This document shows positions 16,314 through 23,901 of a stretch of DNA of 64,000 nucleotides, piece after piece. The DNA is taken from the NCBI RefSeq assembly GCF_042643165.1, contig NZ_JBHRSH010000001.1, positions 2,418,001 to 2,482,000 on the forward strand, read 5' to 3'. Each line of letters opens with the position of its first letter. Position 1 is the first letter of the stretch. Below the pieces are notes generated by a model. That model worked only from the letters and a program-made list of their open reading frames with translations, ran no database searches and was not told where the DNA came from. Source of the stretch: Hyphococcus aureus. Its GTDB lineage: Bacteria > Pseudomonadota > Alphaproteobacteria > Caulobacterales > Parvularculaceae. The position numbers were made by a program, and so were the translations under genes.

Positions 16314-17015
16314 TCAGTCCGTCATCAGCGCATAGCCGACGCCGCGCACGGTTTGAAGATAGATCGGGGTGCGCGGATCTTCTTCGATTTTCTTCCTGAG
16401 GCGAGTCACCTGCACATCGACGGATCGCTCCATGCCCTGCGCCGTCTGTTTCGCGAGCGCTTCACGGCTGATCGCTTCGCCCGGTTTTTGCGCCAGCGCT
16501 TTCAACAGCGCGGCTTCGCCGGAGGTCAGCCGCACGATCTCGCCACCCTTGCGTAACTCGCCGCGCCCGAGGGAGAAGGTGCAGCCGCCGAATTTCACTT
16601 CGCGCTTTTCGCCGCCCGCGACCGCCGACCGCCGCAGCAGGGAATTCAAGCGCAGCAGTAATTCACGCGGCTCAAACGGTTTTGACAGATAATCATCGGC
16701 GCCCATTTCAAGCCCCTCGATCCGGTCTTCGGCGAGACCGCGCGCGGTAAGGAGGAGGATCGGCACATTCGATGCAGCGCGTACTGATTTCGTCAGTTCA
16801 AAACCGGTTTCGCCGGGCATCATCACATCGAGCACAAGCGCATCGAAATCGACCGACGCCATCAGTGCGCGCGCTTCCTTGGCGTTGCTGGCGACGGATG
16901 TGCGAAATTCATGTTCGCTGAGATAGCGTTTCAACAGGCTACGAATGCGATCGTCATCATCGACGATCAGAATATGCGCGGCGTCCTCAGGGATGACATG
17001 CTTCGCGGCTTTCAT
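16314..17015 (-). CDS. OmpR-family response regulator
   Basis: The 233-residue protein has a receiver domain (about 14-125). It carries the acidic pocket VDDDD, the phosphorylated Asp in LVLDVMMPG, the LLLTARG switch and the K in LSKPFEP. A winged-helix Trans_reg_C domain follows (about 140-230), with the recognition region DVQVTRLRKKIEEDP. Its ATG overlaps the pgsA stop by four bases and the kinase follows, so pgsA-regulator-kinase is one translationally coupled operon. Confidence 0.94.
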   Translation of the reverse strand: MKAAKHVIPEDAAHILIVDDDDRIRSLLKRYLSEHEFRTSVASNAKEARALMASVDFDALVLDVMMPGETGFELTKSVRAASNVPILLLTARGLAEDRIEGLEMGADDYLSKPFEPRELLLRLNSLLRRSAVAGGEKREVKFGGCTFSLGRGELRKGGEIVRLTSGEAALLKALAQKPGEAISREALAKQTAQGMERSVDVQVTRLRKKIEEDPRTPIYLQTVRGVGYALMTD

Positions 17016-17566
17016 GCGCGCGCGCCTTTGAGCAGCGCAGCGGCGCGCAGGGAATAATCAGCGCCGGTCCACAGGGTGAGGATCGCGGCGATCCACAGCG
17101 CGGCGCTTGCGGCGGGGCGCAGCGCTTCGCCGATAATACCGGTGGGCGCGGCGGCGAGCATCGCCCCGGCGGCGACAAGTTGCGCCGTGGTTTTCCATTT
17201 GGCGAGAGACGTGACGGCGAGGGACTGTCCCGCTGCGGCCAGGGCTTCGCGCAAACCACTGACGAGAATTTCGCGCAAGACGATAATGATCACTGCGATG
17301 ACGCCGACGCCGGCGATGACGCCATTGCGCGCCAGCAGGATCAGCGCGGCGGCGATCAGGAGCTTGTCGGCGATAGGATCGAGCGCGGCGCCGAGCGCGG
17401 ATGTCTCTCCCCGCGCGCGCGCCACGCGCCCGTCGATAAAATCGGTGAGCGCCGCGACAACGAATATGACGAGCGCGGCAGTCATGTTCCACGGCGCATT
17501 GGCGAGAAAGGCGGCGACGAACGGAATGACAAGCGCCATGCGGGCGAGGGTGATGAGATTGGCCAT
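17012..17566 (-). CDS. pgsA: Phosphatidylglycerophosphate synthase
   Basis: This 184-residue inner-membrane enzyme makes phosphatidylglycerol phosphate from CDP-diacylglycerol and glycerol-3-phosphate. The CDP-alcohol phosphotransferase signature DG-x2-AR-x8-G-x3-D-x3-D is visible as DGRVAR, then GAALDPIADK (about 45-70). About five membrane segments follow. It heads the operon with the two-component system. Phosphatidylglycerol is also the Lgt substrate, which is encoded 5 kb away. Confidence 0.93.
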   Translation of the reverse strand: MANLITLARMALVIPFVAAFLANAPWNMTAALVIFVVAALTDFIDGRVARARGETSALGAALDPIADKLLIAAALILLARNGVIAGVGVIAVIIIVLREILVSGLREALAAAGQSLAVTSLAKWKTTAQLVAAGAMLAAAPTGIIGEALRPAASAALWIAAILTLWTGADYSLRAAALLKGARA

Positions 17567-17621
17567 GGAGCGGGAAGATAAACCGCGCCGCCGCTATTCG
17601 CCAGTGCGGGGGACGGCTTGT

Positions 17622-19013
17622 TTAGCCTTCTTTCTTTTCGTCGCCGCCCCAGAGTTTCTTCCACCAGGGCGTCGGCTTTGGCGGCTCGAAGCTTTGGTCG
17701 GCGTCTTTCATCTTGTCGCGAATGTCGTCAATGTCCCAGCCGGTGAGGTTGGCGAGGGTCTGCGCTTCCTGCTCAAACCGCTTTGGCAATTCGGCGCGGT
17801 ACGCCTCCGCCGCCTCGCAGGTCGCATCGCCCTTGTAAGGATGCTGCAGCACATAGCGGCCCTGATAATTCGAGCGGTCGCCGGTTTCCTTGAACATCAA
17901 GTCTTCGGGGAAATGTTCGGCGTCATAGGAAACATGCAGGCGCGTGACGAACACATCCTGCGCCTGTTGCGGACCGGGCCTGCGCGGCAATATCCCGGGC
18001 TTGTCGCCGCCGCCATCGACCCAGTAAACGCCAAGCTCGCGCAATTCATTTTGTGAAAGCGGATCGGCGGCGCACGGGTCACACCAGTTCATATCCCAGG
18101 CATATTCGAGGAACACGGCGCGTTCATTTTCCTTTTCCACCTGTTGGTGGAACATGGATTTATAAAACTCGCCAAACTCGCCCTTCACATAAAGCGGGAT
18201 GTTTTGACCTGTGGGCAGTTTCACCGTGCGGTAATTGGTGGTCTCGACCCGGCCGGAGCGGGTGAGCGCGAAGACGAACAATTCCTGTTTGCCGTCAGCA
18301 TTCACCGTTCCGAGCCGGATCGGCAGGGAGAAGCGCGGATGTTCGAACGCGATCTGCAGAGGCCGCAGATATTTCAGCCCTGTTTGCGCCTGCTCTTCGA
18401 GATTTACCTTGGCGACAAAGAATTTGGTGTTCTGTTTGATATAACTGCCAAGCGTCGCTTCCGCGCCTTCAGGCAGTTTATAGCCATTGTCCGTCAGCCA
18501 GGCGGCGAGGCCGTCGGACTGGTCGGCGGAAAGAATCTGGATGTCATATTCGCCGACAGTGTATTCGGCCTCAATGGTGACGCCGTAGCCGTCTTTTTTG
18601 ACGGCGCCAACCGCGTCTTCTGCAACGGCCGTCGGCGCAGCCATTTGCAATTCCTTGTAGCGATGCATCATGCACGGGTCTTCATCGAAATATTCGACGA
18701 GACGCGGCGCCGTATAGGCGTCGAGATGATCGAGGATCGCGTTTTCGGTGACGTGGATCTGGCCTTCTTCGAGCACCACCGGCACCGGGATCACCATGGC
18801 GAATTCCTTGAGGTCACCCTGAAAGTCATTGGCCATGGTGATGACCGTGCGGTCTCCGTCGCGCATGATCGCGACTTTGGACGCCTTGTTGAACAGCTTG
18901 GTGTCGGCTTTCGCCACATAGAATCCGCAAAAAGCGACAGCGCCGCCGGTGAGCGCCAATGCGGCCCCGGCGGATGCGGCGGCGAACAGTGTTTTCTTCA
19001 AAGAACGGCGCAT
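17622..19013 (-). CDS. DUF2330 protein, exported or membrane-anchored
   Basis: The 463-residue protein starts with a charged MRRSLKK and a hydrophobic stretch ending near AVAFCGFYVAKAD, a signal peptide or anchor. The body matches DUF2330: VAIMRDGDRTVITMANDFQG (20 residues), then FAMVIPVPVV and a long beta-rich region. Paired cysteines (CDPC, and others) fit an extracytoplasmic location. Function is unknown. The gene starts 12 bp after the RnfD-like gene, so the two are one operon. The C-terminal tail is Lys/Trp-rich. Confidence 0.8.
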   Translation of the reverse strand: MRRSLKKTLFAAASAGAALALTGGAVAFCGFYVAKADTKLFNKASKVAIMRDGDRTVITMANDFQGDLKEFAMVIPVPVVLEEGQIHVTENAILDHLDAYTAPRLVEYFDEDPCMMHRYKELQMAAPTAVAEDAVGAVKKDGYGVTIEAEYTVGEYDIQILSADQSDGLAAWLTDNGYKLPEGAEATLGSYIKQNTKFFVAKVNLEEQAQTGLKYLRPLQIAFEHPRFSLPIRLGTVNADGKQELFVFALTRSGRVETTNYRTVKLPTGQNIPLYVKGEFGEFYKSMFHQQVEKENERAVFLEYAWDMNWCDPCAADPLSQNELRELGVYWVDGGGDKPGILPRRPGPQQAQDVFVTRLHVSYDAEHFPEDLMFKETGDRSNYQGRYVLQHPYKGDATCEAAEAYRAELPKRFEQEAQTLANLTGWDIDDIRDKMKDADQSFEPPKPTPWWKKLWGGDEKKEG

Positions 19014-19025
19014 AATCTCTCCTCG

Positions 19026-19910
19026 TTATTCTGCGGGCAGGGGGTGCGGCCGCGGATGGTGTAACCGCGCAATAAAACGGGGCGTCGAAACCGGATCGCC
19101 CCAGCGATAATTGGGCGCGGGATCGAAGGCCTCAATGACCGGGCGCAGAACGCACATAGTGGTAAGAGCGTAGAAAATGCCGTCCGAGATGAAGAAGTGA
19201 TAGGACAGCACATAAGCGATGACGGCGGCGGCGCCGGCGAAAAAGGCGCGTCCATAGGCGCCGTCGGGGGTCGTCTTCGGATCGGAAATCATAAAGAAGG
19301 CGAACAGTATCAGCGCGCCATTTTGCAGACGCAGGAGCGGGATCGCCAAGGGATCGCCGAGCCACAAGGCGCGGGCGAGAATCAGCGCCGCAAAGGTTCC
19401 AAGAAATATGAGCGGCACGTCGATCCGCGCGGAGCGATAGGTGACGAACAATCCGGCGCCGGCGAGCGTCGCCGCGAGCCACAATGCCGTTCCCCATTGG
19501 CCGGACGGCGTCCAGGCCGCGCCAGGCATGATCGTTTGCGACATCAGGAGAAGCGCGACGATGCCTGCATTGGCCGGATTGAAGACATGCTTGCCGTAAA
19601 GCCGGAACATGAATTTCGACCCGACGCCGATCGCCGCGGCGATCATTAACGGCGCCATGGCGTCGGCGCGCAGCAAAAGGGAAAGCGAAAGCGACGTGAT
19701 CATGGCGCTGCGCGGATCGAACCGTGTGGCGGTCATGAAGGAGCCGAGAAACTGAACGCCAAGCGCTGTGGCGAAGATGGCGGCGATCTGGATCGGGGAA
19801 ATTTCAAAGGCGCGCGTCGTCACGCCAAAGGCGAGCAGCATGGACAGGGTCGCCAGCTGATAATGCCTTGGGTCTTTGAAAAGGCGATCCGTTAATCTCG
19901 CATTCACCAT
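19026..19910 (-). CDS. Orphan RnfD/NqrB-like membrane protein
   Basis: The 294-residue protein has 9 or 10 membrane segments and the RnfD/NqrB signatures DPRHYQLATLS at the N-terminus and KHVFNPANAGIVALLL near residue 125. RnfD and NqrB carry FMN on a Thr in an SGAT motif; I cannot find that motif here, and the protein is shorter than RnfD (about 350). No other rnf or nqr genes are in the window. It is probably a membrane electron-transfer or transport subunit working with the DUF2330 partner. That role is inferred. Confidence 0.8.
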   Translation of the reverse strand: MVNARLTDRLFKDPRHYQLATLSMLLAFGVTTRAFEISPIQIAAIFATALGVQFLGSFMTATRFDPRSAMITSLSLSLLLRADAMAPLMIAAAIGVGSKFMFRLYGKHVFNPANAGIVALLLMSQTIMPGAAWTPSGQWGTALWLAATLAGAGLFVTYRSARIDVPLIFLGTFAALILARALWLGDPLAIPLLRLQNGALILFAFFMISDPKTTPDGAYGRAFFAGAAAVIAYVLSYHFFISDGIFYALTTMCVLRPVIEAFDPAPNYRWGDPVSTPRFIARLHHPRPHPLPAE

Positions 19911-20060
19911 CTGACGGCGCCTAATCCGGTTTGCTTTGAGGGCCAGGAAGGCCTGAAGAAAAGCCGATGAACAAGGCGGAAACGGGGCGAAGGCGGGATC
20001 GTTTGGGGGCGCAAATCCGGGATTTTATCGACCCCACCGCCTTTGTTTCAGAGTCGGAAA

Positions 20061-20109
20061 TTGCACCATAAATGGTTCATATATAATTGACTGAACTAAC
20101 ATAGGTTCA
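20061..20109 (+). promoter_or_regulatory. satD promoter with repeated GTTCA operator-like motifs
   Basis: TTGCAC at 20061-20066 and TATAAT at 20082-20087 form a promoter with a short 15-nt spacer. GGTTCATAT occurs twice, at 20074-20082 and 20104-20112, exactly 30 bp apart. TGAAC at 20092-20096 is inverted relative to both. The first copy lies in the spacer and the others flank the start point, a layout typical of a repressor site. The downstream ATG is at 20146. Confidence 0.55.
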
Positions 20110-20145
20110 TATGCTGGCTGCAACGATCTGTCAGGAGCGAGGCTG

Positions 20146-20811
20146 ATGACTGCGCGTAAAAAACGGCCCATGGCGATTCTCATGGGCGATCTGGTGGCGA
20201 GCGGCAAGGCGAAATCGCCAGCGGCGCTTCATCGCAAATTCAATGCGGGCGTCGCCGCCATCAATAAAAGCCATGGCGACGCGCTCCTGTCGCCCTTGAC
20301 GATTACGCTGGGCGACGAATTTCAGGGAGTGGCGGACAGCCTCTCAAGCGCTTTCATGATCATGCATGAAATGCGGCTGCGGTTTCTCAGCCAGGATGTG
20401 CGCTGCCGCTTCGTTCTCGGCTATGGGGAGATTGCGACGAAACTCAATCCCGACAAGGCGTGGAACATGATGGGGCCGGGGCTGACACAAACGCGCGCCG
20501 CTCTCGATGATAAAAGAGAGCCTGGCGCCTATCGTTTCGTCTTGCCGGGCCGGGCGGTATTTGAGGCGGCGCTCGACACGTTCGGCTACACCATGACCGA
20601 GATTGAAAGCGACTGGAGCGATACGCAATTCAGCTATGTGCATTTCGCGCTGACGAACAGGAACAAAACCAATCTGGAGATCGCGGAAAAGTTCGGCGTC
20701 TCCGACAGAAATGTTTATAAGGTGCTGAGAGCGGCGAAGTTCAAGCTGTATAAAAAACAGGTGGAAACGATCATGATGATGCTGGCGCATCTGGATGGCG
20801 AGACAGCGTGA
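20146..20811 (+). CDS. SatD family protein
   Basis: The 221-residue protein begins AILMGDLVASGK after a basic lead and has the SatD-family core with ITLGDEFQGV (about residue 60). The C-terminal 60 residues contain a helix-turn-helix of the sigma-region-4 kind, TNLEIAEKFGVSDRNVYKVL (20 residues, about 180-200). SatD was named from the sat locus in Streptococcus (acid/secretion related), but no activity is established. The HTH and the repeated motifs in its promoter suggest self-regulation. It overlaps the next gene by four bases (ATGA). Confidence 0.8.
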   Translation: MTARKKRPMAILMGDLVASGKAKSPAALHRKFNAGVAAINKSHGDALLSPLTITLGDEFQGVADSLSSAFMIMHEMRLRFLSQDVRCRFVLGYGEIATKLNPDKAWNMMGPGLTQTRAALDDKREPGAYRFVLPGRAVFEAALDTFGYTMTEIESDWSDTQFSYVHFALTNRNKTNLEIAEKFGVSDRNVYKVLRAAKFKLYKKQVETIMMMLAHLDGETA

Positions 20812-21263
20812 TGATCTGGGCCGATCTGTTGAGAGCGGCGGTCTATCTGTCGTTCATCTTTCTGATATGGCAGGCGGGCAATCAGTTTTGCCGGCTGGTG
20901 TTGAATGCGGCGAGCGCGCCGCCATTGCCGCCGTCTCCGGAAAGCATGCCTCCGCAAGACGAAGAAAAACCCACAGGACAGCATACCATCGCGGCGGGCC
21001 GGATTATCGGCGTTCTGGAGCGCATCCTGATTTTTCTGGGCGTGCTCTTTGGGCGGTGGGAAATTATCGCGGGCGTCGTCGCCCTGAAAACCGTCGCCCG
21101 ATATAAGGAGCTCGACGATCAGCTGAACGCCGAATATTTCCTCATCGGCTCGCTGGCGAGTATTTTCTGGGCGGCGATGATGGCTTTCGCCTTTATCCTG
21201 TTCGATCACTTTGCCGGATACAGAATTGTTCCGGGCGTCCAGGCGTTGCTGGGCGCAGGCTGA
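20808..21263 (+). CDS. Small membrane protein coupled to SatD
   Basis: The 151-residue protein has an N-terminal membrane segment (residues 8-25), a Pro-rich linker (about 38-58) and two or three further segments. The first of these, with GVLERILIFLGVLFGRWEII (20 residues), is followed by the polar block KTVARYKELDD and a last hydrophobic pair. Its ATG overlaps the SatD stop, so the two are made together. DUF3307-like membrane proteins often accompany SatD, and this resembles that region. No function is known. Confidence 0.75.
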   Translation: MMIWADLLRAAVYLSFIFLIWQAGNQFCRLVLNAASAPPLPPSPESMPPQDEEKPTGQHTIAAGRIIGVLERILIFLGVLFGRWEIIAGVVALKTVARYKELDDQLNAEYFLIGSLASIFWAAMMAFAFILFDHFAGYRIVPGVQALLGAG

Positions 21264-21265
21264 GA

Positions 21266-21294
21266 CGCCGGCTGTCGCCGGCGCCTGATTTTTT
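21266..21294 (+). terminator. Rho-independent terminator after the satD operon
   Basis: CGCCGGC (21266-21272) and GCCGGCG (21277-21283) form a 7-bp GC stem with loop TGTC. CCTGA and six Ts (21289-21294) follow. It starts 3 bp after the stop of the membrane gene. Confidence 0.85.
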
Positions 21295-21499
21295 AATGCG
21301 CTGTGCCGTTGGAGCCGTCGAGATTGCGAAGCTTCAACTCAGCCCTGAACAGCGGCGCAAGATGCGCCGCGCGGGTGCGCTGTTTGGTGTGTTTGCTTCT
21401 GGCGGCGCGCCAGACGCGAAACGCCAGCGCCTGAAGGCGGGCGTCGGTGAGCTCGGCGATTTTAGCGCGCGAGGCTTCTGCTGCGGTGCGGTCGCTCAT
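21293..21499 (-). CDS. Small unknown protein following infA
   Basis: The 68-residue frame starts with ATG overlapping the infA stop by four bases and ends inside the T-run of the opposite-strand terminator. The product is basic and helical (MSDRTAAEASRAKIAEL, then Arg-rich segments). It matches no family I know. Coupling to infA is the main argument that it is real. Confidence 0.55.
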   Translation of the reverse strand: MSDRTAAEASRAKIAELTDARLQALAFRVWRAARSKHTKQRTRAAHLAPLFRAELKLRNLDGSNGTAH

Positions 21500-21777
21500 C
21501 TGCGTCCCCTTGATTTGTAGCTGCTCTGGCGTTTGCCCGGCGGCGGCGGAGCGCCTTCCGTTTTGTGGCGGAAGGTGATGCGCCCCTTGGAGAGATCGTA
21601 ACCGGACATTTCGACGGTCACGCGGTCGCCCGCGAGGGTTTTAATGCGTCGCTTGCGCATCTTGCCGCCGATATAGGCGAGCACTTCGTGCTCATTATCC
21701 AGCGTGACTCGAAAATTGCCGTCCGGGAGCGCCTCTGTGACGACGCCGTCGAACTCGATTAGTTCTTCCTTCGCCAT
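21496..21777 (-). CDS. infA: Translation initiation factor IF-1 (C-terminally extended copy)
   Basis: The start at MAKEELIEFDG follows AAAGGACAAGAAA. The 93-residue protein is an S1/OB-fold IF-1: LPDGNFRVTLDNEHEVLAYI (20 residues) and GKMRKRRIKTLAGDRVTVEM (20 residues) are diagnostic. Normal IF-1 has 72 residues. Here about 20 extra basic residues (PPPPGKRQSSYKSRGRR) follow, as seen in the alphaproteobacterial copy that sits beside rhlE, separate from the main infA. It overlaps the 3' end of rhlE by 83 bp in another frame. Confidence 0.9.
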   Translation of the reverse strand: MAKEELIEFDGVVTEALPDGNFRVTLDNEHEVLAYIGGKMRKRRIKTLAGDRVTVEMSGYDLSKGRITFRHKTEGAPPPPGKRQSSYKSRGRR

Positions 21778-23251
21778 TTTCTTGTCCTTTCTTGTCGTCA
21801 GCGCTTTCATGGGGGAGCGCTTCATTTGAATGGTACGCCGCCGGTTTTGGCGGGCGTTGAGAATTGGGGGCGCCTTTGCGGCGCCGGTTTTCATTGGCGG
21901 GCGCGCCGGCGCCTGCTTTGCGGCTGTCGCCGCCATGGAAGGCGGGCTTGCCGTTGGCGTCGTTGCGCCCTTCGGCGTTTACGCCGTCAGGATTGCGATC
22001 GCCGGGTTTGCGTCCTTCGAATTTGCGGCCGCCAGGTTTGCGCCCGCCGGGTTTGCGTCCCCAATCCTTGCGCTCGCCGTTTTTGCGTCCATCGGCGCGG
22101 GGACCGCGCGTTTTGCGTTCCTCCTCGCCGACACTTTCGCCGTTAGCGTCAGTCAGCGTCTGCCTGGTCAGCTTTTCAATGGCGCGCAGGAACGGACGTT
22201 CCTCGCCGGAGCAAAAGGAGATTGCCGTACCCGTTGCGCCTGCGCGGCCGGTGCGGCCAATGCGGTGGGTGTAGGTTTCCGGCGTATTAGGCAGGTCGTA
22301 ATTCACCACATGGGTGACGTCCTGCACGTCGATGCCGCGCGCGGCGATATCCGTCGCCACGAGGATGCTCGCCTTGCCATTGCGGAAGGCGTTAAGCGCC
22401 TTTTCACGCTGGACCTGGGAGCGGTTGCCGTGAATGGCGTGCGCCGGCGCGCCGGCGGCGTTCAGCATACGCACGATCTTGTCGGCGCCATGCTTGGTGC
22501 GTGAGAACACGAGACCGCGCTTGAACGCATCCTGTTTGACAAGAGAAACCAGCGTAGCGGCTTTGTTGGGTTTTTCCACGAAGATGACGCTCTGGTCGAT
22601 CTTCAAGGGTTTCGACGCAGCCATTTCCACGCGCGCCGGATTGTTAAGAAGGTTCGATGCGAGTTTCGCAATCGCCGGCGGCATGGTCGCCGAGAAAAAC
22701 ACATTCTGCCGGTCTTCGGGCAGCTTCGCCGCGATCGAGCGGATTGAATGAATGAAGCCGAGATCAAGCATCTGATCGACTTCGTCGAGGACAAAATGTT
22801 CAACACTGCCAAGTTTAACGGCGCCCTTGTCCACCATGTCGATGAGGCGGCCGGGCGTCGCAACAAGAATGTCGAGACCGCGTTGCAGCATCGCGCGCTG
22901 TTTGCCAAAGGCGACGCCGCCGATAACGAGGCCGGTGGAGAGGCCTTGCGCGGCGCCATAGGCGTTGAAGCGCTCAAGCACCTGAAGCGCGAGTTCGCGC
23001 GTCGGCGCCAGCACCAGAACGCGGCATTCACGCTGCGCAGGGCGGCGGCGGTCTTGCGCCAGATGATGAAGAATCGGCAGCGCAAAAGCTGCGGTCTTGC
23101 CGGTACCCGTCTGGGCGATGCCCAACAGGTCGCGACCTTTGAGAATCACGGGGATGGCGCCTTCTTGAATAGGGGTCGGCGTAGTATGGCCTTCGCGCGC
23201 AAGCGCGGTGAGGATCGGCTTTGAAAGGCCGAAATCAGCAAAAGTAGTCAC
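21695..23251 (-). CDS. rhlE: DEAD-box RNA helicase, RhlE type
   Basis: Homologues begin MTTFADFGLSKPIL, so the GTG at 23251 is preferred over an ATG 11 codons upstream (23284). All helicase motifs are present: Q motif with TPTPIQ, AQTGTGKT, PTRELA, TPGRL, DEVD (in place of DEAD), SAT, ARGID and HRIGRTGRAG. After residue 380 the tail is Arg/Lys/Gly-rich, with repeats of the type GRKPGGRK, probably RNA-binding. It likely remodels structured RNA, often in the cold. The final 27 codons overlap infA out of frame, which is longer than usual. Confidence 0.92.
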   Translation of the reverse strand: MTTFADFGLSKPILTALAREGHTTPTPIQEGAIPVILKGRDLLGIAQTGTGKTAAFALPILHHLAQDRRRPAQRECRVLVLAPTRELALQVLERFNAYGAAQGLSTGLVIGGVAFGKQRAMLQRGLDILVATPGRLIDMVDKGAVKLGSVEHFVLDEVDQMLDLGFIHSIRSIAAKLPEDRQNVFFSATMPPAIAKLASNLLNNPARVEMAASKPLKIDQSVIFVEKPNKAATLVSLVKQDAFKRGLVFSRTKHGADKIVRMLNAAGAPAHAIHGNRSQVQREKALNAFRNGKASILVATDIAARGIDVQDVTHVVNYDLPNTPETYTHRIGRTGRAGATGTAISFCSGEERPFLRAIEKLTRQTLTDANGESVGEEERKTRGPRADGRKNGERKDWGRKPGGRKPGGRKFEGRKPGDRNPDGVNAEGRNDANGKPAFHGGDSRKAGAGAPANENRRRKGAPNSQRPPKPAAYHSNEALPHESADDKKGQENGEGRTNRVRRRRHRGAPGRQFSSHAG

Positions 23252-23581
23252 AAAAAATCTTTCCGCGTCCGGCGCGGAACACACGCGAACGCATTTGGGT
23301 TCAGGAGAACCCGCGTGTCAGGCGCTCAAAATATTGGTTGGATGAGAATGGCCATGCGGAAAGTCAGTCCGCTTACACGCGCCACCCGGGCAGTTTCCGG
23401 TCAAAGGAAGACCGGCTTGTTATTAAAAACGCCCTGATCTTGGTTGTAGCCGAAGCCGCGCGCAGTCGCGCATGGCCAGCTATGGGGTCTATATGGACCT
23501 AAACGGCGCAAATGCAAGCGAAATCACGTTGCAGCGCAAAATTCGTCCGTGGGCGAAAAATCTTAACCTTTGAGAACAGCC
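23252..23581 (-). other. Upstream region of rhlE, about 330 bp without a gene
   Basis: No plausible coding frame is visible. A CCGGTC/GACCGG hairpin lies at 23397-23402/23410-23415 and a CGGA/TCCG hairpin near 23358-23372. RNA helicase genes of this class often have long leaders that control them by temperature or autoregulation, so these hairpins may belong to one. That is inference. Confidence 0.35.
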
Positions 23582-23815
23582 TCAGCGCTCGCGCTCAAAC
23601 TCAGGCAAACCGCGTTTTCTGGGCTTTTTCGCGGGCTTTTTCTCTTTCAGCGCGTCGGCGGCCTTGTCTTCGGCTTCCTTGGCGAGGCGCAATTCGCGCA
23701 GGCGCTCGGTCTTTTTCAGGGTGTCGCGTTTTTCTTTATCGTGCTCCGCGCGCGCAGCCTTGGCGTCAATCTGACGATAGGCGCGGTTCGCGGCGGTGGT
23801 TTTGGGGGTGGACAA
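23582..23815 (-). CDS. Small basic coiled-coil protein downstream of uvrC
   Basis: The 77-residue product is highly charged and predicted to be one long helix (AKAARAEHDKEKRDTLKKTE, 20 residues, then LRELRLAKEAEDKAADALKE, 20 residues) with a KKPAKKPRKRG tail. It starts 86 bp after the uvrC stop in the same direction. I recognise no named family. Composition suggests nucleic-acid or protein binding, not enzymatic activity. Confidence 0.6.
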   Translation of the reverse strand: MSTPKTTAANRAYRQIDAKAARAEHDKEKRDTLKKTERLRELRLAKEAEDKAADALKEKKPAKKPRKRGLPEFERER

Positions 23816-23901
23816 GACGCTGGTCCTTTCGGGTCAAGCCCGGGAACAGCACCATGCGGCCGAGGCGCGACTACATATAGGGCGCAATGGTCCTAAATGC
23901 A

